Under the pieces are notes generated by a model. It made no database searches. It was not told the origin of the DNA and worked only from the letters and a program-made list of their open reading frames with translations. Below, piece after piece: positions 44,654 to 56,640 of a stretch of DNA of 64,000 nt. The translations under genes were made by a program, and so were the position numbers. Source of the DNA: Austropuccinia psidii (taxonomy: Eukaryota > Basidiomycota > Pucciniomycetes > Pucciniales > Sphaerophragmiaceae); assembly GCA_023105745.1 (NCBI GenBank), contig JALGQZ010000004.1:13195319-13259318 (forward strand), in the 5' to 3' direction. Numbering within the stretch: the first letter of the stretch is position 1; every line of letters begins with the position of its first letter.

Positions 44654-46090
44654 ATGGAAAAATCTTATAATGAAGGAGGATTTCACCTACTGGATGGTAT
44701 AAATTACCACAGGACCAAACACACATGTGTCATGACAGTTGTGGACAGGTCATTAATCAATCTTGTACTAAAAGAATGCCATGATAGCCAATTTTCAGGA
44801 CATCTGTTTGAAGACGAAACAAGAGAGAAAGTAAAGACCTGCATATGGTGGCCAATGTGGCAGAAAGATGTTGCAGAGTATTGCAAAACATGTGACAGAT
44901 GCCAAGAGGCAAATAAATCCACTGGCAAGAGACTTGAAAATATGATAAAAATCCAAGAACCAAGCAGACCTTGGGAAATTGTCCATATGGATTGGGTAAC
45001 TGGCCTACCACCAGGAGGTGAAAGAAGTTATAATGCTTGCCTAGTAATTGTGGACAGATTCAGTAAAACTCCAATCTTTTTACCATATCACAAGGATGAT
45101 ACAGCCATGGATACAGCTCTTCTGATATGGAATAGAGTAGTGTCATGGACTGGGATATTTACAAATATCATTAGTGATAGGGATCCCAAATTCACTTCAG
45201 AACTATGGAAAAATCTTCACCAATTATTTGGCACTAAACTGTCTTTGTGTACAGCCTACCACTCACAAACTGATGGCCTGGCTGAAAGGATGATCCAAAC
45301 CTTAGAGGACATGGTGAGAAGATTCTGTGCATATGGCCTTGAATTTAAAGATAGTGATGGTTTCACCCATGATTGGTGTACTCTTCTACCTGCATTGGAA
45401 CTGGCATACAAAACCTCCATTCATGCCAGTACCAATGAGACTCCTGCTATTTTGGAAAAAGGATGGAATCCCAAATTACCCCTAGATTCTTTAAGAAAGG
45501 ATCTGGTTGAAATACATCCTACAGCTTCCAGCTTCAAAGGAATGCTAGACAGAGCAAGAAAGAATGCAGTAAAATGCATGGAAGACTCATTTGCATATGC
45601 TAAAGATAAATGGGACCAATCTCATGCCACTCCAGATTTCAAGGTAGGGGATTTAGTACTAGTATCCACCACCAGCTTCAATAACATCAAAGGATTTAAA
45701 AAGCTCAAAGACTCCTTTGCAGGACCTTTTTTTATTAAAGCCCTCCATGGATAAAATGCTGTTGAAGTAGAATTATCTGAAGAACTTAGTAATAAGCATC
45801 CTACATTTCCAGTAAGCTTGGTAAAGCCATATAAATCTAGTGATGCTGAGAAATTTTCCTTAAGGAATAAAGTTCCCCAAGTTATACCTCCTATTGAGAC
45901 ATCTGGTACTAAGAAAATTACCAAAGTTCTTAAAGAAAGAAAATTAAGAACCAAGAAAGTGAGGGAATACCTTGTTACATACAGTGACCCAGCTTGTGAA
46001 GATGAATGGTTAGAAAAAAAAGATATACCAGAAGCTATCAAACTCCTCAGGAGATTCAGACACACTAGTAAAACCAATATTACAAAGTAA
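44654..46090 (+). pseudogene. Element D integrase with chromodomain-like tail
   Basis: The zinc-binding HHCC region is at about 44700-44925 (ECHDSQFSGHL, CKTCDRCQ). The DDE core has HMDWVTGLPPGG (first Asp near 44990), IISDRDPKFTSELW (second Asp near 45175) and [15 protein letters not shown] (Glu near 45285). The GPF-type block DSFAGPFFIKALHG is followed by TAA at 45752, where related copies have Glu. The frame then resumes to 46090. The tail (about 45890-46090, KITKVLKERKLRTKKVREYL, DEWLEKKDIPEA) resembles the chromodomains of chromoviruses, which direct integration to marked chromatin. Confidence 0.9.
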
Positions 46091-46098
46091 AATTCTTT

Positions 46099-46113
46099 TT
46101 TAGGGGGAGGGAA
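46099..46113 (+). other. Polypurine tract of element D
   Basis: TTTAGGGGGAGGGAA directly precedes the TG of the 3' LTR and follows the pol stop by only a few bases. Confidence 0.88.
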
Positions 46114-47937
46114 TGTGAGCCTTAGAGATAATTTCATATACCCAAAAGACCACAAATACAAAATTAACATATAAATATGAATAAAATAAATTTATTTATA
46201 TTACTAAAATGAAAATCAAAATATAAATATAAAATTATATTCACAATTAAAAATTTGATTACAATTTAAAAATAAAATTACATTAAATTTTGAAATTGTA
46301 AAATTACATTTATACTTGAAAAAATTAAGTAAAAATGAATTTTTAACAAAATTGTAAAAAAATAAAGAAATTTGGAAGAAAATTAAATAAAAATTATTAT
46401 AACTTTTTATCCAATAAATAAACATATAAAAATTATTTGACCATTGGATTCCTCATAAAAAATCAGGTGGGGTCACCTCTGAGTGAAAATTTTGTAACTC
46501 AACTCTAAATAAGCTTAAATTAAGTTTTTAGTATTTTCTGTATGAAAATTGAAAATACTCAAAAACTTAATTTGGTTCAAATCACATGTAGTGTTAATCA
46601 CCAGAATTTGTGTTAAGATTGAGGAGTTGTGTATATTTTAGAAGTTATGAGGAATTAAATTATTTTCAATTGATTTCAATTGAAATGTCAAAATGTGCGC
46701 GTGTATTACATAAGTGAGCTTTGATTTACATATGAGGTATCAATTATTACTGTATTGAACTGTACAACTCAATTGAATTACATATGTAAATTATAAGTAT
46801 AATACATGATGAGGAATTAAAGGAAAAATAAATTGGAAAGATTAAAATTGGGGGGGAAAGGAACTCCAGCTCCAAGGAGGAGCTAGACCCCCAAAATCCT
46901 TGATGACAGGCGTGTGGTGTCAAAATTGATGCAAAATTTCATCACTTTTGGCCTGGAATTGAGTTAAAGGGTCTGTGAACTCAATTGATCATGAGGTTTT
47001 AATACCAACTGGGGTAGTTTTAGCTGTTTCCAAGAGGGTAAAACTACCCTTAAGATAAAACAATCATAGTAAAAACAGTTTTAACTGGTTTTTACGTCTC
47101 CTACACACATTCTGACTTGTTTTGAAGGCTCTAGACCAGGTATTGCTATAGCAATGGCTGATTTAAGGGTCTAAAATGGCTAAAAATGGCTTAAACCAGC
47201 CCTTTTTTGGTCTAAACCAGGGTTCAATGATGCCATAATTGGCTTTTCTGTTGTAAGAATGTTTTTCACGACTGACAAGAGTAACATTTACTTTTGGAGT
47301 AAGAAAATTGATGGCTATAAAACAATGTCTTCTTTACCCCACTTTTCTCTTCATGTTAGAATCTTTTCCTTTTATAATTAGTTTAAACATTTTTAAACAA
47401 ATCAATAAAAGATTCCAACCACCTTTCTTAAGTTACTTTAAACCTTTTAACCACGTGAAAAATCATTATAATCATTGTTTGTAACTTTTATAATCATTTT
47501 TACCCCTGAACCACCCCAAAAGTGAATTAAAGCATCTTTCATCACTGTAAAATTTGTCACTTTGTTTCCAAATTCACTCTGGTCACTTTTGGGAGTGTTT
47601 TCTCTTTAATATCCTCTTGAAAGACTTTGTTCTTTAATTAATTGCTTGCAGTTCTTTGCTCAATTAATTCCAATTGAAATTGCTCTTGAAGAAATTTCTT
47701 TTGTAGCCTTAAATATCTCTTGTAGAGTATTTTTGGATAAATTTTTATTTTTGGTAAAACAATAAATCTTTATAATATTATTTTTTTATACTAATAAAGT
47801 TATAAAGAATAAAACTGGTGTGTTTCCTCTTAAAAATAATATTTTTTACTATTTTTAATTGATTTTTACCTTATACAAATTTTGAGGACAGGAAAAGTAC
47901 TTGATTTTTGATCAAAGTTTCATATCCACACCTTACA
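46114..47937 (+). repeat. 3' LTR of element D
   Basis: 1,824 bp, TGTGAGCCTTAGAG to CCACACCTTACA. TATAAAA is at 47316-47322. The next five bases are GGGTC, the target duplication. Confidence 0.95.
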
Positions 47938-47942
47938 GGGTC

Positions 47943-48705
47943 ACTGTAACCAACAGGGTATTCCCTCACTTTCATAGTTCTCAACTTTCTTTCTTTGTGA
48001 AATTTGGTAGTTTTTGTTGTACCAGATAGTTCAACAGGAGGTATATGCTGGGGAACTTTATTACTCAAAGGAATATTTTCAGCAGGACCTGATTTATATG
48101 GATTTATTATGCTTACTGGACATTTAGGATGCTTATTACTGAGTTCCTCAGTTAATTCCCCTTCAACAGCATTTTCTCCATGGAGGACCATAATGAGAAA
48201 AGGTCCTGAAAATCAGTCTTTGAGCATTTTACATCCTTTGATTTGATTGAAGTTAGTGGTAGATAAAAGAACTAAATGTCCCAATTTTAAGTCTGTATTG
48301 GCATGTTATTTGTCCCATTTGTCTTTGGCATATTCAAATGAGTCCTCCACTCAACTTACTGCATTCTTTCTAGCTTTTTCTAGCATTTGTTTGAAGCTAG
48401 CAGGTGTGGGATTTATCTCAACCAAATCCTTCCTCAAGGACTCTTGAGGTAGTCTGGGATTCCATCCTTTTTGTAGAATAGGAGGAGTTTGACTGTTGCT
48501 GGCATGAATGGATGTTTCATATTCCAATTTCAATGCAGGTAAAAATGTACACCAATCATGGGTGAATCCATCAAAATATTTTAATTCCAGGCCATATGCA
48601 CAAAATCTTCTGATCATTTCTTACAAATTTTGGTCATTCTTTCAGCTAGATGATCAATTTTTGGGTGGTAAGCTGTAGAGAAATATAACTTTGTGCCAAA
48701 TCGTT
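47943..48705 (-). pseudogene. Element E integrase, C-terminal part
   Basis: On the minus strand: MIRRFCAYGLELKYFDGFTH (48550-48617), the GPF/GxxP region, and HGENAVEGELTEELSNKHPK near 48120-48190 with the start of the chromodomain-like tail (ERKLRTMKVREYPV). A solo LTR at 48706 separates it from the catalytic core; element D lies on its left. Confidence 0.85.
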
Positions 48706-50517
48706 TGTAACGTGTGGATATGAAACTTTGATTGAAAATCAAGTACTTTTCCTGTCCTCAAAATTTGTATAAGGTAAGAAATAATTGAAAATAGTATGAA
48801 ATAGTATTTTTAAGAGAAAACACGCCAGATTTCTTCCTTTAGACTTTATAAGTATAAAACAATAATATTATAAATATTTCTTGTTTTACCAACAATAAAA
48901 AGCTATTCAAAAATACTCTACAAGAGATATTTAAGGCTACAACAGAAATTTCTTCAAGAGCAATTTTAAATGGAATTAATTGATCAAAGAACTGCAAGCA
49001 ATCAATTAAAGAAAAAAAGTCTTCAAAAAAGATATTTAAAGAAAAAAACACCCAAAATTTACAAGAGTGAATTTGGAAACAAAGTGACAAAGTTAATAGT
49101 GATGAAAGATGCTTTAATTCACATTTGGGGTGGTTCAAGGGGTAAAAATGATTATAAGAGTTACAAACAATGATTATAATAATTTTTTCACGTAATTAAA
49201 AGGTTCAAAATTATTTAAAAAGGGTGGTTGGAATATTTTATTGATTTGTTTAACAGTGTTTAAAATAATTATAAAAGGAAAAGATTCTAACATGAAGAGA
49301 AAAGTGGGGCAAAGAAGACATTCTTTTATAGCCATCAATTTTCTTACTCAAAAAGTAAAATTTACTCTTTTCAGTCATGGAAAACACTCTGACAACAAAA
49401 AAGGCAATTATGGCTTCATTCAACCCTGGTTTAGACCATAAAAGGGCTGGTTTTAGCCTTTTTTTGCTATTTTTAGCCATTTTACACCCTTAAATCAGCA
49501 AGTACTATAGTAATACCTGTTCTAGAGCCTTCAAAACACGTCAAAGGTGTGTGTGAGTTGTAGAAATCAGGTAGAACTGTGTTTACCTGGTTTACATTAA
49601 CTTAAAGGTAGTTTTACCCTGTTGGAAACGGTTAAAACTGCCCTGGTTGGTATCAAAACCTCATCATTGATTGAGTCACAGACCCTTTTGCTCAATCACA
49701 GGCCAAAAGGGATGAATTTTTGCATGGACTTTGACCACCCCCAACTTTCAGCAAGGACTTTGGGGTCTGGCTCCCCTTTGGCGCTAGAGTACCTTTCCCC
49801 TGCAGAATTAATCTTTCAAATTTATTTTTTCTAATTCCTCATCATGTAATACACTTGTAATTTACATATACAATTCAATTGAGTTTTTAAAGTACACAAC
49901 TGTAATAATTTATACCTCATATGTAAATTACAGTTCACTAATGTAATACACGCGCACATTTTGACATTTCAATTGAAGGTACTTCAATTCCTCATAACTT
50001 CTAAACTACACACAACACCTCAATTTTAACAAAACAATTGATGGTTAACACCACATTTGTTGAGAATTAAATTATGGTTTTGAGAGTTTTCAACTTTTGT
50101 ACAGACAAATACTAAAAACTTAATCTAAGGTTATTTAGAGTCGAGTTACACAAATTTTACCCAGCTTATTTTTTATGAGGAATCCAATGGTGAGTAATTT
50201 TGTTAAGTTTTTTTTTGGATAAAAATCTATAATATATTTTATTTAATGTTTTACAAAACACATTTTAATTTCATTGATCTTATTAAAAATTCATTTTTAC
50301 TTAATTTTTTGAAGTAAAAATGCATTTTCACAATCTCAAAAATTTAATGTAATTTTTTAATTTAAACTATAATTAACTTTTTATTTTTCTATATAGATTT
50401 GTATTTATATTTTAATTTTCATCTTGATAATATAAATAACTTTATTTTATTTATATTTATATCTTATTTTGTTATTTGTGGTCTTTTGGGTATATGCAAA
50501 TACCTCTAAGGTTCACA
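48706..50517 (-). repeat. Solo LTR of the B/D/E family inside E integrase
   Basis: 1,812 bp, plus-strand ends TGTAACGTGTGG and AAGGTTCACA. The flanks TCGTT (48701-48705) and TAGTT (50518-50522) are a 5-bp duplication with one difference. E pol reads on across it (NLPQL to FGTKL-like sequence). No internal sequence remains, so the element was lost by LTR-LTR recombination. Antisense frame 49241-49441 (MKRKVGQRRHSFIAINF) is open. Confidence 0.92.
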
Positions 50518-50522
50518 TAGTT

Positions 50523-51253
50523 GGGGAAGGTTTTTCCATTGTGCTGAGGTGAATTTGGGATTTCTGTCACTAATGATTTTTGTGAATATTCCAGTCCATG
50601 ATACAAATCTATTCCATATCAGAAGAGCTGTATCCATGACTGCATCATCTTTGTGAGATGACAAAAAGATTGAAGTCTTACTGAACCTGTAAACAATCAC
50701 TAGGCATGCATTATAGCTTCTATTACCCCCTGGCTGTAGGCTAGCTACCCAATCCATATGGACAATTTTCCAAAGCCTGCAGGGTTCTTGGATTTTCATC
50801 ATATTTCCAACTCTTTAGTCAGTGAATTTATTTGCCTTTTGACATCTGTCACAGGTTTTGCAATAATCTGCAACCTCATTTTGCCACATTGGCCACCATA
50901 TACAGGTCTTTACTTTCTGCATTGTCCTGTCCTCGGAGAGGTGTCCTGAGAAGGGGCTATCATGGCTTTCTTTCATTACAAGATTGACTAAGAATCTGTC
51001 CACAAATGTAATTACACATGTGTGTTTAGTCCTATGGTAAATTATTCCCTCAAGGAAATGAAATCTTTATTCATCATATGATTTCTTCCATCTTTCATCT
51101 AAGGCATGTATTAAGGAGTTATCTTTAGAGTCCTTAGTCAATAATTGGCATAGGATGCTACAGCTATTTTCCTGAGGATAGATTTGCCTTACTTCCTCAA
51201 AGAAGGTGGTTTTCATCTCTGTAAAACTGATGCCTTCTATTGGAATCTGTGGG
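50523..51253 (-). pseudogene. Element E integrase, zinc-binding domain and catalytic core start
   Basis: On the minus strand: ESHDSPFSGHLSEDRT and CKTCDRCQKANKFTD (50815-50990) form the HHCC region; HMDWVASLQPGGNRSYNACL (50700-50770) holds the first catalytic Asp; IISDRNPKFTSAQW (50530-50580) the second. A solo LTR of N's family interrupts it at 51253 and the sequence resumes at 54536. Confidence 0.88.
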
Positions 51254-51961
51254 TGTCAGCCTGTGACTCAAAACCAGAGCGCAAGCATGACAGCCAAATA
51301 CCAGGAATCAATGGTATAGCCAAGATACCACTAAAACATGGAGCTTAGCCAAATAAGCTCAGAAGGTATCAAAAGAAAGAGGAAACTCACCTCTTTTGAA
51401 ATATTCAGGTTCCATTACTATAGGACAATGAATAACAAATTTATTCATTCTCAAAGTTGTTGCTGAGCATAAACCTTAATTTTCACCTCTCATCTGAAAT
51501 ACAGAGTAAGAGGCTTAACCCCATCAAATTGGTATTCAGAATGAATCTCTAAGTTATGGCTATCCAATGGTACCAGCCAAACTGAGCCAACACCATTATT
51601 ACAGAAGCTGTGGCCAAATTCAGGCCAAATGAGGGTGAATAAAATATTCACCTCCCATCTAACTTCTACAGTTTTAGTGTGAGATACCAAAAGTGGGGTC
51701 TTTTTGGAAAGAGCACAATCAGGGCTATATGATGAATCAGTTCATTTCCCCATATCTCATCTAGAAAAAAATCTATAAGGCAAACAAGCCCAATACACCT
51801 TTTTACCTAAAAAACGCATATGTACAAAAGTCTTGTACATGGGATAACTTTGCCATATTTAAGGATAACCATATCAAATGAGGTACCATTGTGTAAAACA
51901 CATGCAGGGATACACACTGAACCAATTCTGAGGTTGATATGTCAAAACCTGACAAGGTTAT

Positions 51962-53797
51962 TGTAAGGTGTGGATATGAAACTTTGATTAAAAATCAAGT
52001 ACTTTTCCCCTCCTCAAAATTTGTATAAGGTAAAAATCAATTAAAAATAGTAATAAATATTATTTTTAAGAGAAAACACGCCAATTTTATTTTTTATAAC
52101 TTTATTAGTATGAAACAATGATATTATAAAGATTTATTGTTTTACCAACAATAAACATTTATCCAAAAATACTCTACGAGAGATCTTTAAGGCTACAAAA
52201 GAAATTTATTCAAGAGAAATTTCAATTGGAATTAATTAAGAAAAGAACTGCAAGCAATTAATTAAAGAAAGAAAGTCTTTACAAAGAATATTAAAGAGAA
52301 AACACGCCCAAAAGTGACCAGAGTGAATTTGGAAACAAAGTGAAAAGGTTTAAAGTGATGAAAGATGCTTGAATTCACTTTTGGGGTGGTTCAGGGGTAA
52401 AATGATTATAAAAGTTACAAAAAATGATTATAATGATTTTTTCACGTGGTTAAAAGGTTTAAAATGATTGAAGAAAGGTGGTTGGAATCTTTTATTGATT
52501 TGTTTAACAATGTTTAAACTAATCATCAAAGGAAAATATTCTAACGTGAAGAGAAAAGTGGGGCAAAGAAGACATTCTTTTATAGCCATCAATTTTCTTA
52601 CTCCAAAAGTAAAATTTACTCTTGTAAATCATGAAAAACAGTCTGACAACAGAAAAGCCAATTATTACATCATTGAACCCTGGTTTAGACCAAAAAAGGG
52701 CTGGTTTAAGCCATTTTTAGCCATTTTTAGCCATTTTAGACACTTAAATCAGCCATTGCTATAGCAACACCTGGTCTAGCGCTTTCAAAACACGTCAGAA
52801 TTTGTGTAGGAGATGTAGAAGCCAGTTAAAACTGTTTTTACTATGATTGTTTTATCTTAAGGGTAGTTTTACCCTCTTGGCAACAGCTAAAACTACCCCA
52901 GTTGGTATCAAAACCACATCATCAATTGAGTTCACTGACCCTGTAACTCAATTCCAGGCAAAAAGTGATGAGCTTTTGTGTGAAGTTTGAGACCACACAC
53001 CTGTCATCAAGGATTTTGGGGGTCTAGCTCCCCCTTAGAGCTGGAGTTCCTTTTCCCCCCCAATTTTAATCTTTCCAATTTATTTTTCCTTTAATTCCTC
53101 ATCATGTATTATACTTATAATTTACATATGCAATTCAAGTGAGCTGTACAGCTCAATACAGTAATAATTGATACCTCATATGTAAATCAAAGTTCACTTA
53201 TGTAATACATGCGCACATTTTGACCATTCAATTGAATTCAATTGAAAATACTTTAATTCCTCATAACTTCTAAAATATACACAACTCCTCAATTTTAACA
53301 CAAATTTTGGTGATTAACACTACATGTGATGTGAATCAAATTAAGTTTTTGAGTATTTTCAATTTTCATACAGAAAATACTAAAAACTTAATTTAAGCTT
53401 ATTTAGAGTTGAGTTACAAAATTTTCACTCAGAGGTGACCCCACCTGATTTTTTATGAGGAATACAATGGTGAAATAACTCTTATATGTTTATTTATTGG
53501 ATAAAAAGTTATAATAATTTTTATTTGACTTTTTTCCAAATTTATTTATTTGTTTACAATTTTGTTAAAAATTCATTTTTACTTAATTTTTTCAAGTATA
53601 AATGTAATTTTATAATTTCAAAATTTAATGTAATTTTATTTTTGAATTGTAATTCAATTTTTAATTTTGAACATAATTTTATATTTATATTTTGATTTTT
53701 ATCTTAATAATATAAATAAATGTATTTTCTTTATATTTATATGTTAATTTTGTATTTGTGGTCTTTTGGGTATATGAAATTACCTCTAACGTTCACA
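51962..53797 (-). repeat. Solo LTR of the B/D/E family inside the N-type solo LTR
   Basis: 1,836 bp, plus-strand ends TGTAAGGTGTGG and AACGTTCACA. The flanks GTTAT (51957-51961) and GTTAT (53798-53802) are a perfect duplication. It is the best preserved copy of this LTR outside D; the antisense frame at 52468-52764 is open for 98 codons. Confidence 0.95.
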
Positions 53798-54048
53798 GTT
53801 ATGGCTGTTTCAAGGTCAAAATCCCACAGTTTGGCCAATACAGCCTTACCATGGGATAATATCCCATAACCATGATTATGAGGTGTCAAGCTTACAAAGA
53901 GGCTTATTTTTAATTCAATACCTCATAGCTCATTCAATACTGGTGTCTCATACAGGTTCTGTACAGAATTCTACATGTCATACACATCAGAATCAAGCTG
54001 TGTGGTCCCCAGATGAAACCTTTCACCCTGTATTGGTCAAAACTGCCC

Positions 54049-54072
54049 AGATGTGGTTTCAAAACCACATCT
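54049..54072 (+). repeat. Perfect 11-bp stem inverted repeat in the N-type solo LTR
   Basis: AGATGTGGTTT and AAACCACATCT are separated by two bases. N LTRs have the shorter counterpart TTGTGGT/ACCACAA at the matching place upstream of the TATA-like box. It may be a protein-binding palindrome or a DNA/RNA hairpin. Confidence 0.7.
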
Positions 54073-54535
54073 GAGCCTAATACAGGCTGTACAGGCATTT
54101 TGCAAACCACAAGCCTGTCCTGGAGAGTGAAACCTCTTCACTTCCTCTTCCTGCAAAGGTCTAGCAGCCTTTCCACTCCATTTCAGGATAAAAGGAGGCC
54201 TTTTTGCTGGCAGAAAAGGAATCCCCATCCTGCTCTTGAATTCCTGTGTAGCACAACTGTCAAAAACAGACATACTCTTGGAAATAATCAGGTTATACTT
54301 TAAATTTAAGTATTGCAGCTCTTCTTATAGTAATCCAACTGGTAAAACTGCACCCAGGGCTTTCAGAAGCGCTCACCACCACTATATTATTATAGTAAAG
54401 CCGTTATTATCTCATTCTAAAACCCTCATAACCATCAACAAACCTTTTTATTACTATTTTTACCGTGTCACAGCCATAGTTAAAGCTTGTAAATACTATT
54501 ATACATATTTATCATAGACTCACCCTGATAGTGGG

Positions 54536-55975
54536 GAAGCTTTTTCTGGTACATGAGCAGGATTATCAATATCATTTTCTAATGGCCATCTGTTTAGTCC
54601 ATCTGCATTTTTGTGAATATCCCCATCCTTGTGAACAGTTTTCATATTACTTCTATACTCTTGTATGGCTATCTGCAAACTGAGAATATGTCTGTTGGGG
54701 ATTTTCATTTTTAGAAGTGATTTAAAAGCAGTACAATCTGTTATTACTTAAAAAACACATCCTTCTAGAAATTAATTAAGTTTCTCTAAGGCCCAGACAA
54801 GGCATAAACATTTCAGTTGAGTTTCCCCATATATAGCTTCAGTTGATTTCATCTCCCTGAATATGAAACATATGGGTCCTTCCACAGGCTTGTCATTCAT
54901 AATCTGGAGTTGATGAAGTGCAGCACCTAGCACTTCCCCTGATGCATCAATATAAAGCTTAAAGGGTAGCTTCAAGTCTGGCATCAGTAAGAGTGTAGCA
55001 GGGTTAGGGCTTTTCTCAAAGATTCAAAGTATTTTATTTTGTCAACAATAATCTCAGATACTGTTTCTTTGTCACACAATTTAGAAAGAGCTCTTTCTAT
55101 GGATGCAAAATATTTAATGTGGTTCCTTTAGTATCATGTAAATCCTAAAAAATGACTTAATTCCACTTTTTTCTGAGGAATAGGTTTCAGTATTACTACT
55201 GAAACCTTCCTTTTGTAAATTCCAAGATATATACCAGATACTACATTTCCTAGGGCTTTGAGTTCTTTACATCCAAAGTGGCATTTATTTAAAGAATATT
55301 TCATGTTCACAGATTGAATTGTTCTCCAAACTCTGGATAATCTGTATATATGTTCCTCCCAATTCTGGGAACAGACTAGAATGTCATCAATGTAAATGAT
55401 GAACCATCCTTCCAAAAGATCTTCAGGGAAGATTTTATTAATCATCCTTTGGAAGTGTCAAGGTGCATTTTTGATACCAAAAGGCATCCTCAAATATTCA
55501 TACACCCCACAATGAACAGTAATTCTCAAATATTTCCTTACTCTTGGTGTCACCAAATTTTTATGGAATTCCTTAAGGTCAACCATAGTGCTTATTATAC
55601 TTCTTGAGATATTTGAGTAAGTGCAATTTGGATTTTTGGCATGGGATACCTTTCTGGACAGTGTAAGTGTTCAGAGCTCTAAGGTCCCCAACAATTCTAG
55701 ATTTTCCATTATGCCATGCCACTATGACTGGTGTAGTTCTTTCTACTTCCTCATTGTGACCAGCCTTTCTTAAAACACCAAGGTCCAGAAGCTCTTTAAT
55801 ATTGAGCTTCAGGGATTGTCTTGTTTTTGGGCTTGCTGAATATTCAGGAATTCCCAAGAGTGGTGTATAAGGTCTCTCAATATTCAAAAAGATTTCCACA
55901 CAATGAACAATAATTTTACCAAAAGGCTTCTTTGGGGTCATATAGAAGGGAAGAAAGTTCATTTTCCTGTTTATT
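54536..55975 (-). pseudogene. Element E reverse transcriptase and RNase H
   Basis: On the minus strand: ERPYTPLLGIPEYSASPK (55860-55910), WHNGKSRIVGDLRALNTYTV (55660-55730), then YIDDILVCSQNWEEH near 55370-55410 with an intact YIDD. RNase H shows [18 protein letters not shown] (54900-54960) and the tether region [18 protein letters not shown] (54640-54708). Several shifts and stops. Order and spacing match D. Confidence 0.9.
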
Positions 55976-56640
55976 AGTAATATGAAGACTTACTTCAGCT
56001 TCTTTTAACTATTCAGACTTGAATTTCTCCAACTATAAGCTGAATGGTGATAATTTAGTTACTGTAATTTGTCTTTTAAAAGGTAAAAGGACAAATTTTT
56101 GATGTTTAGGGTCCCCAATAGTAAATTATCTGTCTTTATTGTTATTTAAAGCTATGCCATACATGATTAAGTAACCCTTTCCTATTATAAAATGAGTACT
56201 AGCACAGTTTACCATAACAAAAAATCCAACAGTTATTATTAAATTTATATTGATATGTGTAAATATGACATTAGTTTTGTATATTCCCAATTATTTCATT
56301 GGATTACTTTCACTGTTGAATTTTATGCCATCAACTGATAATAATTGATCTCCAAAACTTGGTACACAATTTTAAGAAAATCTTTTCCAACACACGTGTA
56401 GAAGGCTCCTGCATCAATTAAAAGCTTAGTGGGTTTTTTATCAATTACCACTTATGTAATACAGGAACTACAAGCTTTATAACCTTTTCCAATGTTTGGT
56501 TTGGTTTTCACAAGTTGTGCACCTTGAATATTTGACAGATCAAGGTGACCATTGCTAAATTGTGTCAAGTGGGAATATGATTCTATTATGTCAAATGTGA
56601 AATTGATATTCTATATATCTTTTTAAGATTCAGTAAATAT
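55976..56640 (-). pseudogene. Element E protease
   Basis: The core reads LIDAGAFYTCVGK on the minus strand near 56385-56425, with DAG as the triad. The flap and second loop are readable at 56150-56220. It is decayed, with stops. Protease of D has DPG at the same place. Confidence 0.7.

Larger units (their letters stand above)
37880..47937 (+). mobile_element. Element D: complete Ty3/gypsy (chromovirus-type) retrotransposon
   Basis: LTRs at 37880-39694 and 46114-47937 have TGTGAGCC...CTTACA ends. The 5-bp duplication GGGTC is perfect (37875-37879 and 47938-47942). Interior order is primer-binding region, leader exon, intron, gag, protease, RT, RNase H, integrase, chromodomain-like tail, polypurine tract. 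It is inserted in the opposite strand to its host E. The coding part has several stops and 1-nt shifts, so it is probably no longer autonomous. It serves here as the reference for B and E. Confidence 0.97.
51254..54530 (+). repeat. Solo LTR of the N family inside E pol (itself interrupted)
   Basis: Starts TGTCAGCCTGTGACTC like N, ends CACCCTGATA (one C-to-T from CTGACA). Flanks GTGGG (51249-51253) and GTGGG (54531-54535) are a perfect 5-bp duplication. Net length without the inner LTR is about 1.44 kb. It shares ends and R/U5-like sequence (GTGTCACAGCCATAGT) with N but is clearly diverged in the middle. It has a 24-base inverted repeat at 54049-54072 and TAAAAGGAGGCC near 54188-54200 as TATA-like box. 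Confidence 0.9.

Noticed and set aside
45622..46170. Antisense ORF of 182 codons over the end of D pol, polypurine tract and LTR start
   Set aside because: It crosses the pol/LTR border on the wrong strand, has hydrophobic AT-driven composition and no counterpart that I could see in E or B.
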